From Alphaproteobacteria bacterium (GTDB taxonomy: Bacteria > Pseudomonadota > Alphaproteobacteria > Reyranellales > Reyranellaceae): a stretch of DNA of 8,790 nt. The notes under the pieces are model-generated. The model was not told the DNA's origin and searched no databases. It saw only the letters and a list, made by a program, of their open reading frames with translations. Shown one piece after another: positions 1 through 5,778 of the stretch. Position 1 is the stretch's first letter. The number at the start of each line of letters is the position of its first letter. The stretch lies in assembly GCA_013290035.1 (NCBI GenBank), contig JABCYT010000100.1:1-8790 (forward strand), given 5' to 3'. The translations under genes and the position numbers were made by a program.

Positions 1-813
1 CCGCAGTTCGCAGCGCACAACGTGACGCCAGGCGAAAGTCGGGCGGTCGCCACAGCCGCCGACCTGGTCACCCGTGAAGTCGACGTCCATACTTGGACGC
101 CGATGATGCCGTTCTTCACGCCGGCCGGCATCCTCGACAACATGCCCAACTTCCAGCGCGGCATCATGGCGGCGCTGGGCCGCTTCAGCACCGAGTTGAT
201 GGATCAGGTCGGGCGCACGCGCGGCTCGAGCCAGACCGACCGCGATCTCGAGCAGGCGCGTGGCTTCCTGAACGAGCAACCCAACATCTGGCTGTGGCAA
301 CCCAGCGTGTCGCTGTGGCCGTCGGCCACTTCGGCGCAGAAATATCGCGCCGGCCGCGACAGGCTGATCGCCTACAACAAGCGGCTGGCGGCCGGCCAGG
401 CGGTGTTCGAGCGCCGTGCCGACAACCTGCAGGCGCTCCTCGATCGCATCGCCAACGACCATGGCTCGGACTCGGCGGTGATCGACCAGCACATCATCGA
501 AAAAGCCGGCGATCTGTTCGACACCAGGGTCGACGACATCTTCTATTTCAACAAGGGCCGGCTCTACGCCAACTACCTGCTGATGCGCGAGCTCGGCGCG
601 GACTTCGAGAGCGTCATCCGCGAAAAGGGCCTGACGAACGCCTGGAACGGTACGGTGGAGACCTTTCGCATCGCTGCCCAGCTCCATCCCCTGATCGTGT
701 GGAACGGCTATCCCGACGGGCTGCTCATTCCCAATCATCTCGCCGCGCAGGGTTTCTACCTGCTGCGCGCCCGCACCCAGCTGCGCGAGATCAGCAATAT
801 CCTGCTGAAATAG
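1..813 (+). CDS. DUF2333 family protein, 5'-truncated by the window edge
   Basis: The frame is open from base 1 to the TAG at 811-813, giving 270 residues with no start needed inside the window. A GTG at 22 is in frame, but the residues before it (PQFAAHN) read on smoothly and there is no room to judge a ribosome site, so I take the gene as beginning upstream. The protein resembles the DUF2333 family: a conserved block with DNMPNFQRGI near residue 40, then FSTELMDQVGRTRGSS, and a C-terminal FYFNKGRLYANYLLMRELGAD segment. Family members usually carry an N-terminal membrane anchor, which would lie outside the window. No catalytic motif is visible and the function is unknown. The next gene begins 9 bp downstream, so this is probably the upstream member of an operon with the TauE-like permease. 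Confident about the family, not about any role. Confidence 0.8.
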   Translation, partial: PQFAAHNVTPGESRAVATAADLVTREVDVHTWTPMMPFFTPAGILDNMPNFQRGIMAALGRFSTELMDQVGRTRGSSQTDRDLEQARGFLNEQPNIWLWQPSVSLWPSATSAQKYRAGRDRLIAYNKRLAAGQAVFERRADNLQALLDRIANDHGSDSAVIDQHIIEKAGDLFDTRVDDIFYFNKGRLYANYLLMRELGADFESVIREKGLTNAWNGTVETFRIAAQLHPLIVWNGYPDGLLIPNHLAAQGFYLLRARTQLREISNILLK

Positions 814-822
814 GCCGTCGCG

Positions 823-1749
823 GTGGAGATCTACCTACCGATCGCCGAGCAGTCGATGAACGTGTTCGTGCTGCTGGGGCTGGGCGCCGCCGCCGGCCTG
901 CTCGCCGGCATGTTCGGCGTCGGCGGCGGCTTCCTCGCCACGCCGCTGCTGATTTTCGTCGGCATCCCGCCTGCGGTGGCGGTCGCCAGCCAGGCCAACC
1001 AGGTGGTCGCCAACTCGGTGTCGTCGCTGCAAGTCCACTGGCGGCGCGGCAACGTCGATCTGCGCATGGGACTCATCCTGCTGCTGGGCGGCTTGTTCGG
1101 CTCGACGGCGGGGGTCTGGCTGTTCACCTACCTCAAGCGGATCGGCCAGATCGACTTCGTCATCGCCGTCGCCTACGTCGTCATGCTGTCGACGATCGGC
1201 GCGCTGATGCTGGTCGAGAGCCTGCGCACCTACATCAGGCGGCGGCGCAATCCGCAAGCGCCGCGCGGCAAGCTGCATACCCATTACCTGGTGCATCGCC
1301 TGCCGCTGAAGCTGCGTTTCTACAAATCGAAGCTCTACATCAGCGCGCTGCTGCCGGTCGGCATCGGCTTCGTCATCGGCGTGCTGTCGGCGATCCTGGG
1401 CGTCGGCGGCGGCTTCGTGCTGGTGCCGGCCATGATCTACATCCTCGGCATGCCGACGGCGGTGGTGATCGGCACGTCGAATTTCCAGATCCTGTTCGTG
1501 GCGGCCAACGTCACCTTCCTCCAGGCCGCGACCAACGGCACGGTCGATATCGTGTTGGCCTTGCTGCTGATCCTGGGCGGCGTGGTTGGCGCGCCGATCG
1601 GTTCGCGGCTGGCCGCCAAGCTGCCGGGCGTGGTCCTGCGCGGCATGATGTCGATCCTGATCCTGGCCGTCGCGACCGAACTCCTGACCGAGCTGCTGCG
1701 TACGCCGAGCTCGTTGTACTCGCTGGGAACACGCGAGGTGATGCCGTGA
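823..1749 (+). CDS. TauE/SafE (TSUP) family membrane permease
   Basis: A 308-residue polytopic membrane protein of the sulfite exporter TauE/SafE family (PF01925). The family has an internal repeat, and both halves are visible: GMFGVGGGFLATPLL near residues 28-42 and AILGVGGGFVLVPAM near 190-204. About eight hydrophobic segments are separated by a basic cytoplasmic loop around residues 125-165 (YIRRRRNPQAPRGK). I chose the GTG at 823 because the resulting start EIYLPIAEQSMNVF matches the usual beginning of alphaproteobacterial relatives; an ATG at 856 would cut that off. The ribosome site is weak, and the gene is 9 bp after the DUF2333 stop, consistent with coupled translation. Known members export sulfite, sulfoacetate or related organic anions; the substrate here cannot be read from sequence. 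The linked TIGR02186 gene overlaps its stop codon, which suggests the two act together. Confidence 0.92.
   Translation: MEIYLPIAEQSMNVFVLLGLGAAAGLLAGMFGVGGGFLATPLLIFVGIPPAVAVASQANQVVANSVSSLQVHWRRGNVDLRMGLILLLGGLFGSTAGVWLFTYLKRIGQIDFVIAVAYVVMLSTIGALMLVESLRTYIRRRRNPQAPRGKLHTHYLVHRLPLKLRFYKSKLYISALLPVGIGFVIGVLSAILGVGGGFVLVPAMIYILGMPTAVVIGTSNFQILFVAANVTFLQAATNGTVDIVLALLLILGGVVGAPIGSRLAAKLPGVVLRGMMSILILAVATELLTELLRTPSSLYSLGTREVMP
1735..1740 (+). promoter_or_regulatory. Ribosome binding site for the TIGR02186-type gene
   Basis: GAGGTG lies inside the last codons of the permease gene, 5 nt before the GTG at 1746. It decides the start of the downstream gene, which would otherwise be hard to place because its frame stays open far upstream. 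Confidence 0.6.
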
Positions 1750-2603
1750 CGCGCCTGGCAGCGATCCTGATGCCCGTCCTGGCGGCTGCCCTCTTGCTTG
1801 CCTCGAGCGGCTGGGCCCAGGGCCCGCGCGTCGAACCGCCACCAGCCGGCGCTCTTGTCGGGCCCTCCATCGGCGGGCCGGTCGATTCCACCGTGCCGCC
1901 CTCGGTGCCCGTCGAGGCGCCAACGCCCGATCTGGTCGTCGACCTGTCGCTTGCCCGCGTGTCGATCACCTCGGCATTCCAGGGCGAAAGCATCCTGCTG
2001 TTCGGCATGTTCGACCCGCCGGGCGAGATCGTCGTCGTGGTGGCCGGCCCGCCCGCCCGCCAGACGGTGCTGCGCAAGCAGCGTTTCCTCGGCCTGTGGC
2101 TCAATACCGGCCGCCAGTCCTTCGACGACGTGCCCGCCTACTACGCCATCGCCGCCAGCCAGCCCCTGCAGCGCCTGCTCGCGCGGGGCGCCGGCGGCGA
2201 GATCCTGTCGCTGGAGGATCGGCTGCAGTCGGTGCGCTCGATCGGCGAGCGCGAGCACCAGGATCTCATCAAATTCCGCCTCGGTCTGGTCGAGGTAAAG
2301 CGGCGCGAAGGCCTTTATCCCGCCGCCATCGGGCAGGTCAGCATCCAGGCTGGCCGGCTGTTCCGTGTCGATCTGCCGTTCCCTTCGCGCCTGCCGGAGG
2401 GCATCTACGAGGTGCGGACGTACCTTCTGCGCGACGGCAAGATCGTTGCGGCCGTGTCGCGACCGCTGCCGGTGGCCAAGGAGGGGTTCAGCGCCCAGCT
2501 TGCCGGCTGGGCGGCCAATGAGGGCCCGCTTTACGGTCTGGGCGCGATCCTGTTGGCGCTCGTGGCCGGCTGGCTGGGCGGCGCCATCATGCGGCGCCTG
2601 TAG
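1746..2603 (+). CDS. TIGR02186 family protein (Alph_Pro_TM), secreted and C-terminally membrane-anchored
   Basis: 285 residues, starting at a GTG that overlaps the upstream TGA as GTGA, with a ribosome site 5 nt ahead. The same frame is open for about 1.6 kb further upstream, but that part is arginine/proline-rich shadow translation of the two genes above. Residues 1-24 form a typical signal peptide (VTRLAAILMPVLAAALLLASSGWAQ). The body is predicted periplasmic, with a proline-rich linker at about 27-60 followed by beta-rich segments such as VDLSLARVSITSAFQGES and EGIYEVRTYLLRDGKIV. A single membrane helix closes the chain at about 263-281, followed by a short RRL tail. Length and layout match PF09608/TIGR02186, a conserved alphaproteobacterial family of unknown function often found next to TauE-like permeases. 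I infer a periplasmic accessory to the permease; there is no direct proof. Confidence 0.85.
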   Translation: MTRLAAILMPVLAAALLLASSGWAQGPRVEPPPAGALVGPSIGGPVDSTVPPSVPVEAPTPDLVVDLSLARVSITSAFQGESILLFGMFDPPGEIVVVVAGPPARQTVLRKQRFLGLWLNTGRQSFDDVPAYYAIAASQPLQRLLARGAGGEILSLEDRLQSVRSIGEREHQDLIKFRLGLVEVKRREGLYPAAIGQVSIQAGRLFRVDLPFPSRLPEGIYEVRTYLLRDGKIVAAVSRPLPVAKEGFSAQLAGWAANEGPLYGLGAILLALVAGWLGGAIMRRL

Positions 2604-2632
2604 GCGGCGTGCAGAGCAGAAGGGGACGGATC

Positions 2633-3118
2633 ATGAGCGAACAGCCCAGCCGCACCGGCGAGCGCGTCTTCCTGGTGGTCGTCGACGAAAGCCCGGAGAT
2701 GCACAAAGCGCTTCGCTATGCCTGCCGGCGTGCCAAGCGAACGGGCGGTCGCGTGGCCCTGCTCTATGTCATGGAGCCGCCGGAGGGCCAGCAATGGGGC
2801 GGGGTGGTCGACCTGATGCGGCAGGAGGCTCGCCAGCAGGCCGAGGAGGTGATCGCCCGGCACGCCGACACCGCCGCGTCATTGACCGGGCAGCCGCCCG
2901 CCATCCATATCCGCGAAGGCAAGAGCCGCGACGAGCTGATCAAGTTGCTGACCGAGGACCGCTCGATATCCGTTCTCGTGCTGGGAAGCTCTTCGAGCAG
3001 CGAGGGGCCGGGGCCGCTGGTCACGGCGTTTTCCGGCAAGCTCGGCAGTCAGCTTCGAATCCCGCTGACCATCGTTCCAGGCGTTCTCACGGAAGCGGAG
3101 ATCGACGCAATCTCATGA
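2633..3118 (+). CDS. Universal stress protein (UspA-like)
   Basis: 161 residues, one Usp domain (PF00582) covering most of the chain. ATG 2633 is preceded by AGGGG at 2621-2625 with a 7-nt gap, so it is preferred over the GTG at 2609. The domain opens with a beta strand ending in a conserved Asp (VFLVVVDES, D18), continues with VALLYVME, a long Gln/Glu-rich helix, IREGKSRDELIKLL, and the nucleotide-loop strand VLVLGSSSS near 114-122, and closes with IPLTIVPG. The glycine loop after this strand (GPGPLVTAFSGKLGS) does not fit the G-2x-G-9x-G-[S/T] ATP-binding pattern exactly, so ATP binding is uncertain. It starts 29 bp after the TIGR02186 gene and is probably its co-transcribed distal neighbour. 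In other alphaproteobacteria a usp gene also sits just upstream of the nfu-like gene, so it may instead belong to that block. Confidence 0.88.
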   Translation: MSEQPSRTGERVFLVVVDESPEMHKALRYACRRAKRTGGRVALLYVMEPPEGQQWGGVVDLMRQEARQQAEEVIARHADTAASLTGQPPAIHIREGKSRDELIKLLTEDRSISVLVLGSSSSSEGPGPLVTAFSGKLGSQLRIPLTIVPGVLTEAEIDAIS

Positions 3119-3204
3119 GGCGTGATCGAAGTTGATGCGACGATTTTTCGGCGGCGATGTGGCGATCGGGCTTTATGACCGCCAGGCAAATTTCATCGTC
3201 AACA

Positions 3205-3267
3205 TGGTAATTATGTCTAAGTATTTATAAATAAACAACAATAATATTATATGCCATAATATTTGTT
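3205..3267 (+). promoter_or_regulatory. AT-rich intergenic island with a perfect 8-bp inverted repeat
   Basis: Between usp and the nfu-like gene the composition drops abruptly to mostly A and T (about 3205-3265), unlike anything else in the window. It contains AATATTAT at 3243-3250 and its exact reverse complement ATAATATT at 3256-3263, separated by ATGCC. Allowing a 2-nt bulge, AACA (3237-3240) and TGTT (3264-3267) extend the dyad. I read it as the promoter/operator region for the nfu-like gene. I could not match convincing -35/-10 boxes with normal spacing, nor a named operator such as the Irr or RirA boxes. Confidence 0.5.
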
Positions 3268-3321
3268 CAGAGGTAACTCAGAATCAACTTGATCGCCCCT
3301 GCGCCGGTTCCTACGTCAACG

Positions 3322-3370
3322 GGCATCGAGTGGGGGTGGAGACGTCCCGTCCCCCAGCCTGAGCGATGCC
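3322..3370 (+). promoter_or_regulatory. Foldable 5' leader stem-loop upstream of the nfu-like gene
   Basis: Nested complementarity is visible: GGCATCG (3322-3328) pairs perfectly with CGATGCC (3364-3370). Inside it TGGGGG (3331-3336) pairs with CCCCCA (3351-3356), and a short apical GGA/TCC (3338-3340/3345-3347) closes a GACG loop. That gives 16 base pairs in one extended hairpin. In addition CCTAC (3310-3314) could pair with GTAGG (3403-3407), which overlaps the ribosome site. No T-run follows, so it is not a standard terminator. It may be a structured leader; it matches no riboswitch class that I recognise. Confidence 0.35.
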
Positions 3371-3398
3371 GAGCGGACCACCGCGACGCATTCGACAC

Positions 3399-3403
3399 GG
3401 AGG
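3399..3403 (+). promoter_or_regulatory. Ribosome binding site deciding the TTG start of the nfu-like gene
   Basis: GGAGG, 5 nt before TTG 3409. This strong site, together with the conserved FIQTEQTPNP protein start, fixes a TTG initiation codon that would otherwise be missed in favour of another TTG at 3289. Confidence 0.7.
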
Positions 3404-3408
3404 TAGGT

Positions 3409-3957
3409 TTGTTTATCCAGACCGAGCAGACGCCCAATCCGTCGACCCTGAAATTTCTCCCCGGCCGCGTGGTCATGGAGAAAGGTACGATGGATTTTGC
3501 GACCGCGGAAGCCGCTGTCCCCTCGCCGCTGGCCAAAAGGCTGTTTGCGGTCGAAGGCGTGGAGCGTGTGTTTTTTGGTTCCGACTTCGTGACCGTCACC
3601 AAGGCGGCCGATCGGGATTGGCAGATTCTCAAGCCGTCGATCCTGGGCGGCATCATGGAACACTACACGTCAGGCGATCCCGTCGTCGCCGACACGGCCG
3701 AGGCGGGCGCCGCCGCGGCGGACGACGACGAAGTCGTCGCCCAGATCAAGGAATTGCTCGATACGCGCGTTCGTCCGGCCGTGGCGCAGGACGGCGGCGA
3801 TATCATATTCCAGGACTTCCGCGATGGCGTGGTCTACCTGCACATGCAGGGCTCGTGCTCGGGCTGCCCGAGCTCGACGGCCACGTTGAAGATGGGGATC
3901 GAGAATCTTCTGAAGCATTACGTGCCAGAAGTGTTGGAAGTGCAGGCGGCCCAGTAG
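3409..3957 (+). CDS. Nfu-type Fe-S cluster scaffold/carrier protein (NifU C-terminal domain family)
   Basis: 182 residues from TTG 3409. The frame is open further upstream, but relatives begin MFIQTEQTPNP and a GGAGG site sits just ahead, so the longer reading is rejected. Residues 3-88 form the Nfu N-terminal domain (PF08712: PNPSTLKFLPGR, then VEGVERVFFGSDFVTVTK). A short acidic, alanine-rich linker follows at about 92-107. Residues 108-178 form the NifU C-terminal domain (PF01106: IKELLDTRVRPAVAQDGGDI) with the cluster-binding CxxC at C150 and C153 (GSCSGCPSS). Members hold a [4Fe-4S] cluster at a dimer interface and pass it to apoproteins in the cytoplasm. All key residues are present. 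The long AT-rich, foldable upstream region suggests its own regulated promoter. In related genomes this gene commonly neighbours usp and tsaB; here two envelope genes separate it from tsaB. Confidence 0.93.
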   Translation: MFIQTEQTPNPSTLKFLPGRVVMEKGTMDFATAEAAVPSPLAKRLFAVEGVERVFFGSDFVTVTKAADRDWQILKPSILGGIMEHYTSGDPVVADTAEAGAAAADDDEVVAQIKELLDTRVRPAVAQDGGDIIFQDFRDGVVYLHMQGSCSGCPSSTATLKMGIENLLKHYVPEVLEVQAAQ

Positions 3958-3996
3958 GCCGCCGGCCAATCAAGCGTCAGCGTAGTTGCAGCGTCG

Positions 3997-4040
3997 CGGC
4001 CCGCGGGGGGGCCGTGTGCGAGGGGTCGTTTGCGCGACCC
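3997..4040 (+). repeat. Two adjacent GC-rich hairpins between the nfu-like gene and the glucosaminidase gene
   Basis: CGGCCC (3997-4002) pairs with GGGCCG (4009-4014) around a 6-nt loop, and GGGTCG (4023-4028) pairs with CGACCC (4035-4040) around TTTGCG. They lie in the 103-bp gap after the nfu-like stop and before the ribosome site of the next gene. Neither is followed by a T-run. They may act as a weak terminator or as mRNA end structures; the sequence does not decide. Confidence 0.35.
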
Positions 4041-4060
4041 AACTGAAACGAGGGTGTGGG

Positions 4061-5128
4061 ATGCAGTTGTCGATTTGGCCCGCGGTCGAGCGCGGGCGCC
4101 AATACGCGTTTCCGGCCGTTTGGGTGGCCGTATTCGCAACCGGGGTTGGCCTCAGCGAGCCGTTGCCGTCGCTCGATGTCGCGCCGTACCTGTCCTTCGC
4201 ACCAATCGGCCCGGCGAATGCCGCGTCGTTTGAGCAGCCGGCTTTCTTCGCCATGAACGCCGAGCCGGACTCTCTCACCTTCGTGCGCCACGATGCGAGC
4301 GAGCCGGACGACATCTTCCATCGTCCGCTGCGCGAGTCGTCGTGGGGCCATGGCCGCTTTGCGGCCCCCGGCAACGCCATTCGCCGCCAGGTCCAGCTTC
4401 GTCAGATCAGCCCACGAACCGCCGACGAGCTCGCCGGCTTCTTCCGCGACGTCGCCTATATCCTGACCGATATTCGCCAGGGTGAGGCCGTTCCGCCGAT
4501 CAAGGTCGAGCGCGTGCCCGCCGACCTCGTCACCAAGGATGGCAACGAGCGCAAGTCGCTGTTCATCACGGCGCTTCTGCCGGTGGTGCTCGAAGTCAAT
4601 CAGCGCGTGCTCGCCGATCGCGAACAGCTTCTCTATCTCCGCGACAAGATGGCCTCCGATCCGATGCGTGTGTCACCGATCGAGCGCATCTGGCTCGAAG
4701 ACCTGGCCGACCGCTACGGCACGCCAGTCGACAGGATCGACGAGCTGGTCCGACGGGTCGATGTTGTGCCGCCGTCGATGGCGATCGCCCAGGGCGGGGT
4801 GGAATCGGGCTGGGGCACCTCGGCCGCGGCCCGTACCGCCAATGCCCTGTTCGGCCAGATCCGTTCCGGCTCGCCGCAGCCTTTCACCAATGTCGGCGAA
4901 GCGACCGACGCCTATATCGCCAACCTCAATACCCATCCCGCCTACGCCGGCTTCCGCGCCGCGCGCGCGGCGCTGCGCGAGCGCGGTGAAAATCTCGACG
5001 GCTACAATCTGATCGGCTCGCTCCTGCGCTATTCGGAGCTCGGCCAGAACTATGTGAAGTTCGTGCGCCAGATCATGCGCGAGAACGAGCTGACCGATTT
5101 CGACCGGGCGCGCCTGTCGAGCTTCTGA
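4061..5128 (+). CDS. Bax/FlgJ-like beta-N-acetylglucosaminidase, membrane-anchored
   Basis: 355 residues from ATG 4061, which has GAGGG at 4050-4054 with a 6-nt gap; an upstream in-frame start near 3986 gives only basic shadow sequence. A hydrophobic stretch at about 15-31 (YAFPAVWVAVFATGVGL) looks like an uncleaved signal anchor, followed by about 80 poorly conserved residues. The C-terminal part (about 205-345) is a glucosaminidase domain (PF01832) of the Bax type: VDVVPPSMAIAQGGVESGWG with E248 as the likely catalytic acid, then TSAAARTANALFGQ, and YIANLNTHPAYAGFR. Such enzymes cleave the glycan strands of peptidoglycan in the periplasm. A middle segment, IKVERVPADLVTKDGNERKS with FITALLPVVLEVNQ, also matches Bax relatives. 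The gene converges on the dipeptidase gene with a 2-bp gap. The family is clear; the exact bond cut is inferred. Confidence 0.85.
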   Translation: MQLSIWPAVERGRQYAFPAVWVAVFATGVGLSEPLPSLDVAPYLSFAPIGPANAASFEQPAFFAMNAEPDSLTFVRHDASEPDDIFHRPLRESSWGHGRFAAPGNAIRRQVQLRQISPRTADELAGFFRDVAYILTDIRQGEAVPPIKVERVPADLVTKDGNERKSLFITALLPVVLEVNQRVLADREQLLYLRDKMASDPMRVSPIERIWLEDLADRYGTPVDRIDELVRRVDVVPPSMAIAQGGVESGWGTSAAARTANALFGQIRSGSPQPFTNVGEATDAYIANLNTHPAYAGFRAARAALRERGENLDGYNLIGSLLRYSELGQNYVKFVRQIMRENELTDFDRARLSSF

Positions 5129-5130
5129 GG

Positions 5131-5688
5131 CTACATCATCGGCCGGGCGAGGTCGGCGTCGCTGATCAGCGGATAGTTCCGTGCGTCGAAGAGCTGATAG
5201 TGCCACCATTCGTTGCGGTAGAAGTCCCAGCCTGCAGCCGTCATCAGGCCCATCAGCAGCAGCCGGTTGCGTTGTGCCGCGGCCGAGACGTCGGTGCGGC
5301 CGTGGTGCGACAGCGGCGTAAAGGCGTCGAACGGCGTGCCCATGTCGAGTTCCTGCCCGCTTTCGTCCAGCAGCGTGAGGTCGACCGCCACGCCGCGCGA
5401 ATGGGGCGAGCCGCGGCGCGGGTCGGCGAGGAATTCGGGATCGGGCCGGACATTCCACAGCGCCCACTGCGCCTCGACCGGGCGAAGCGCATCGAAGATG
5501 CGCAGCCGAAACCCGAGCGGCCGGGCAAGACTCACCGTGGCGCCGAGCTTCTCCGCCGCCTCACGACGCAGCCAGCATTCGGCATTCCGATAGACCGGCC
5601 GCCCCGTTAGATTGGCGTCGGTCGCATAGGCCAGCGTCACGTCGACGTCGAAGTCGGGTGGGGTGATCGCAACCAAGTCGAGTTCCAT
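5131..5688 (-). CDS. VanX/DdpX-like D-alanyl-D-alanine dipeptidase
   Basis: 185 residues on the minus strand, start ATG at 5688-5686. This is the zinc peptidase family M15D (PF01427), and the core residues are all visible: R69 in FDALRPVEAQ, the zinc ligands H96 and D103 in SPHSRGVAVDL, the catalytic E160 and the third zinc ligand H163 in NEWWHYQ. The length is near that of VanX and DdpX (about 190-200). No signal peptide is seen, so it probably acts in the cytoplasm, hydrolysing D-Ala-D-Ala. Outside resistance clusters, this family is mainly associated with recycling of peptidoglycan D-alanine. No vanA/vanH-like or dipeptide-transporter gene is nearby, so a resistance role is unlikely. It converges with the glucosaminidase gene (2-bp gap) and diverges from tsaB. 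The ribosome site is poor. Confidence 0.9.
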   Translation of the reverse strand: MELDLVAITPPDFDVDVTLAYATDANLTGRPVYRNAECWLRREAAEKLGATVSLARPLGFRLRIFDALRPVEAQWALWNVRPDPEFLADPRRGSPHSRGVAVDLTLLDESGQELDMGTPFDAFTPLSHHGRTDVSAAAQRNRLLLMGLMTAAGWDFYRNEWWHYQLFDARNYPLISDADLARPMM

Positions 5689-5760
5689 GACCCAACAATG
5701 CCCAGCCCATCGGGTCGGCGCCAGCGCTTGTCTTCCCGTCGATCAGCCGGCCCGCCGACA

Positions 5761-5778
5761 ATGAGCCTGCGACCATGA
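5761..5778 (+). other. Five-codon minicistron and direct repeat at the tsaB start
   Basis: ATGAGCCTG occurs at 5761-5769 and again at 5775-5783, where the second copy is the tsaB start. The first copy opens a tiny frame, MSLRP, whose TGA (5776-5778) overlaps the tsaB ATG as ATGA. Neither ATG has a recognisable purine-rich ribosome site. It could be a translational coupling device or just a 14-bp offset duplication. Confidence 0.35.

Noticed and set aside
835..1923. Long minus-strand open frame opposite the permease
   Set aside because: Low-complexity Arg/Gln/Asp/His-rich composition typical of GC-rich antisense frames, no ribosome site and no recognisable domain.
93..2603. A very long open frame on the + strand that could be taken as an 836-residue protein
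   Set aside because: Its upstream two thirds are Arg/Ala/Pro/His-rich shadow translation of the DUF2333 and TauE genes; only the part from GTG 1746 has a signal peptide and recognisable family sequence.
3135..3230. 31-codon frame (starts MRRFFGGDVAIG) between usp and the nfu-like gene
   Set aside because: No purine-rich ribosome site, no recognisable similarity, and its end runs into the AT-rich regulatory island; could be real but cannot be supported.
5131..5688. VanX-type gene as evidence of glycopeptide resistance
   Set aside because: No VanH, VanA-type ligase, VanRS or dipeptide transporter gene is present in the window, and Gram-negative DdpX-like proteins serve D-Ala-D-Ala recycling.
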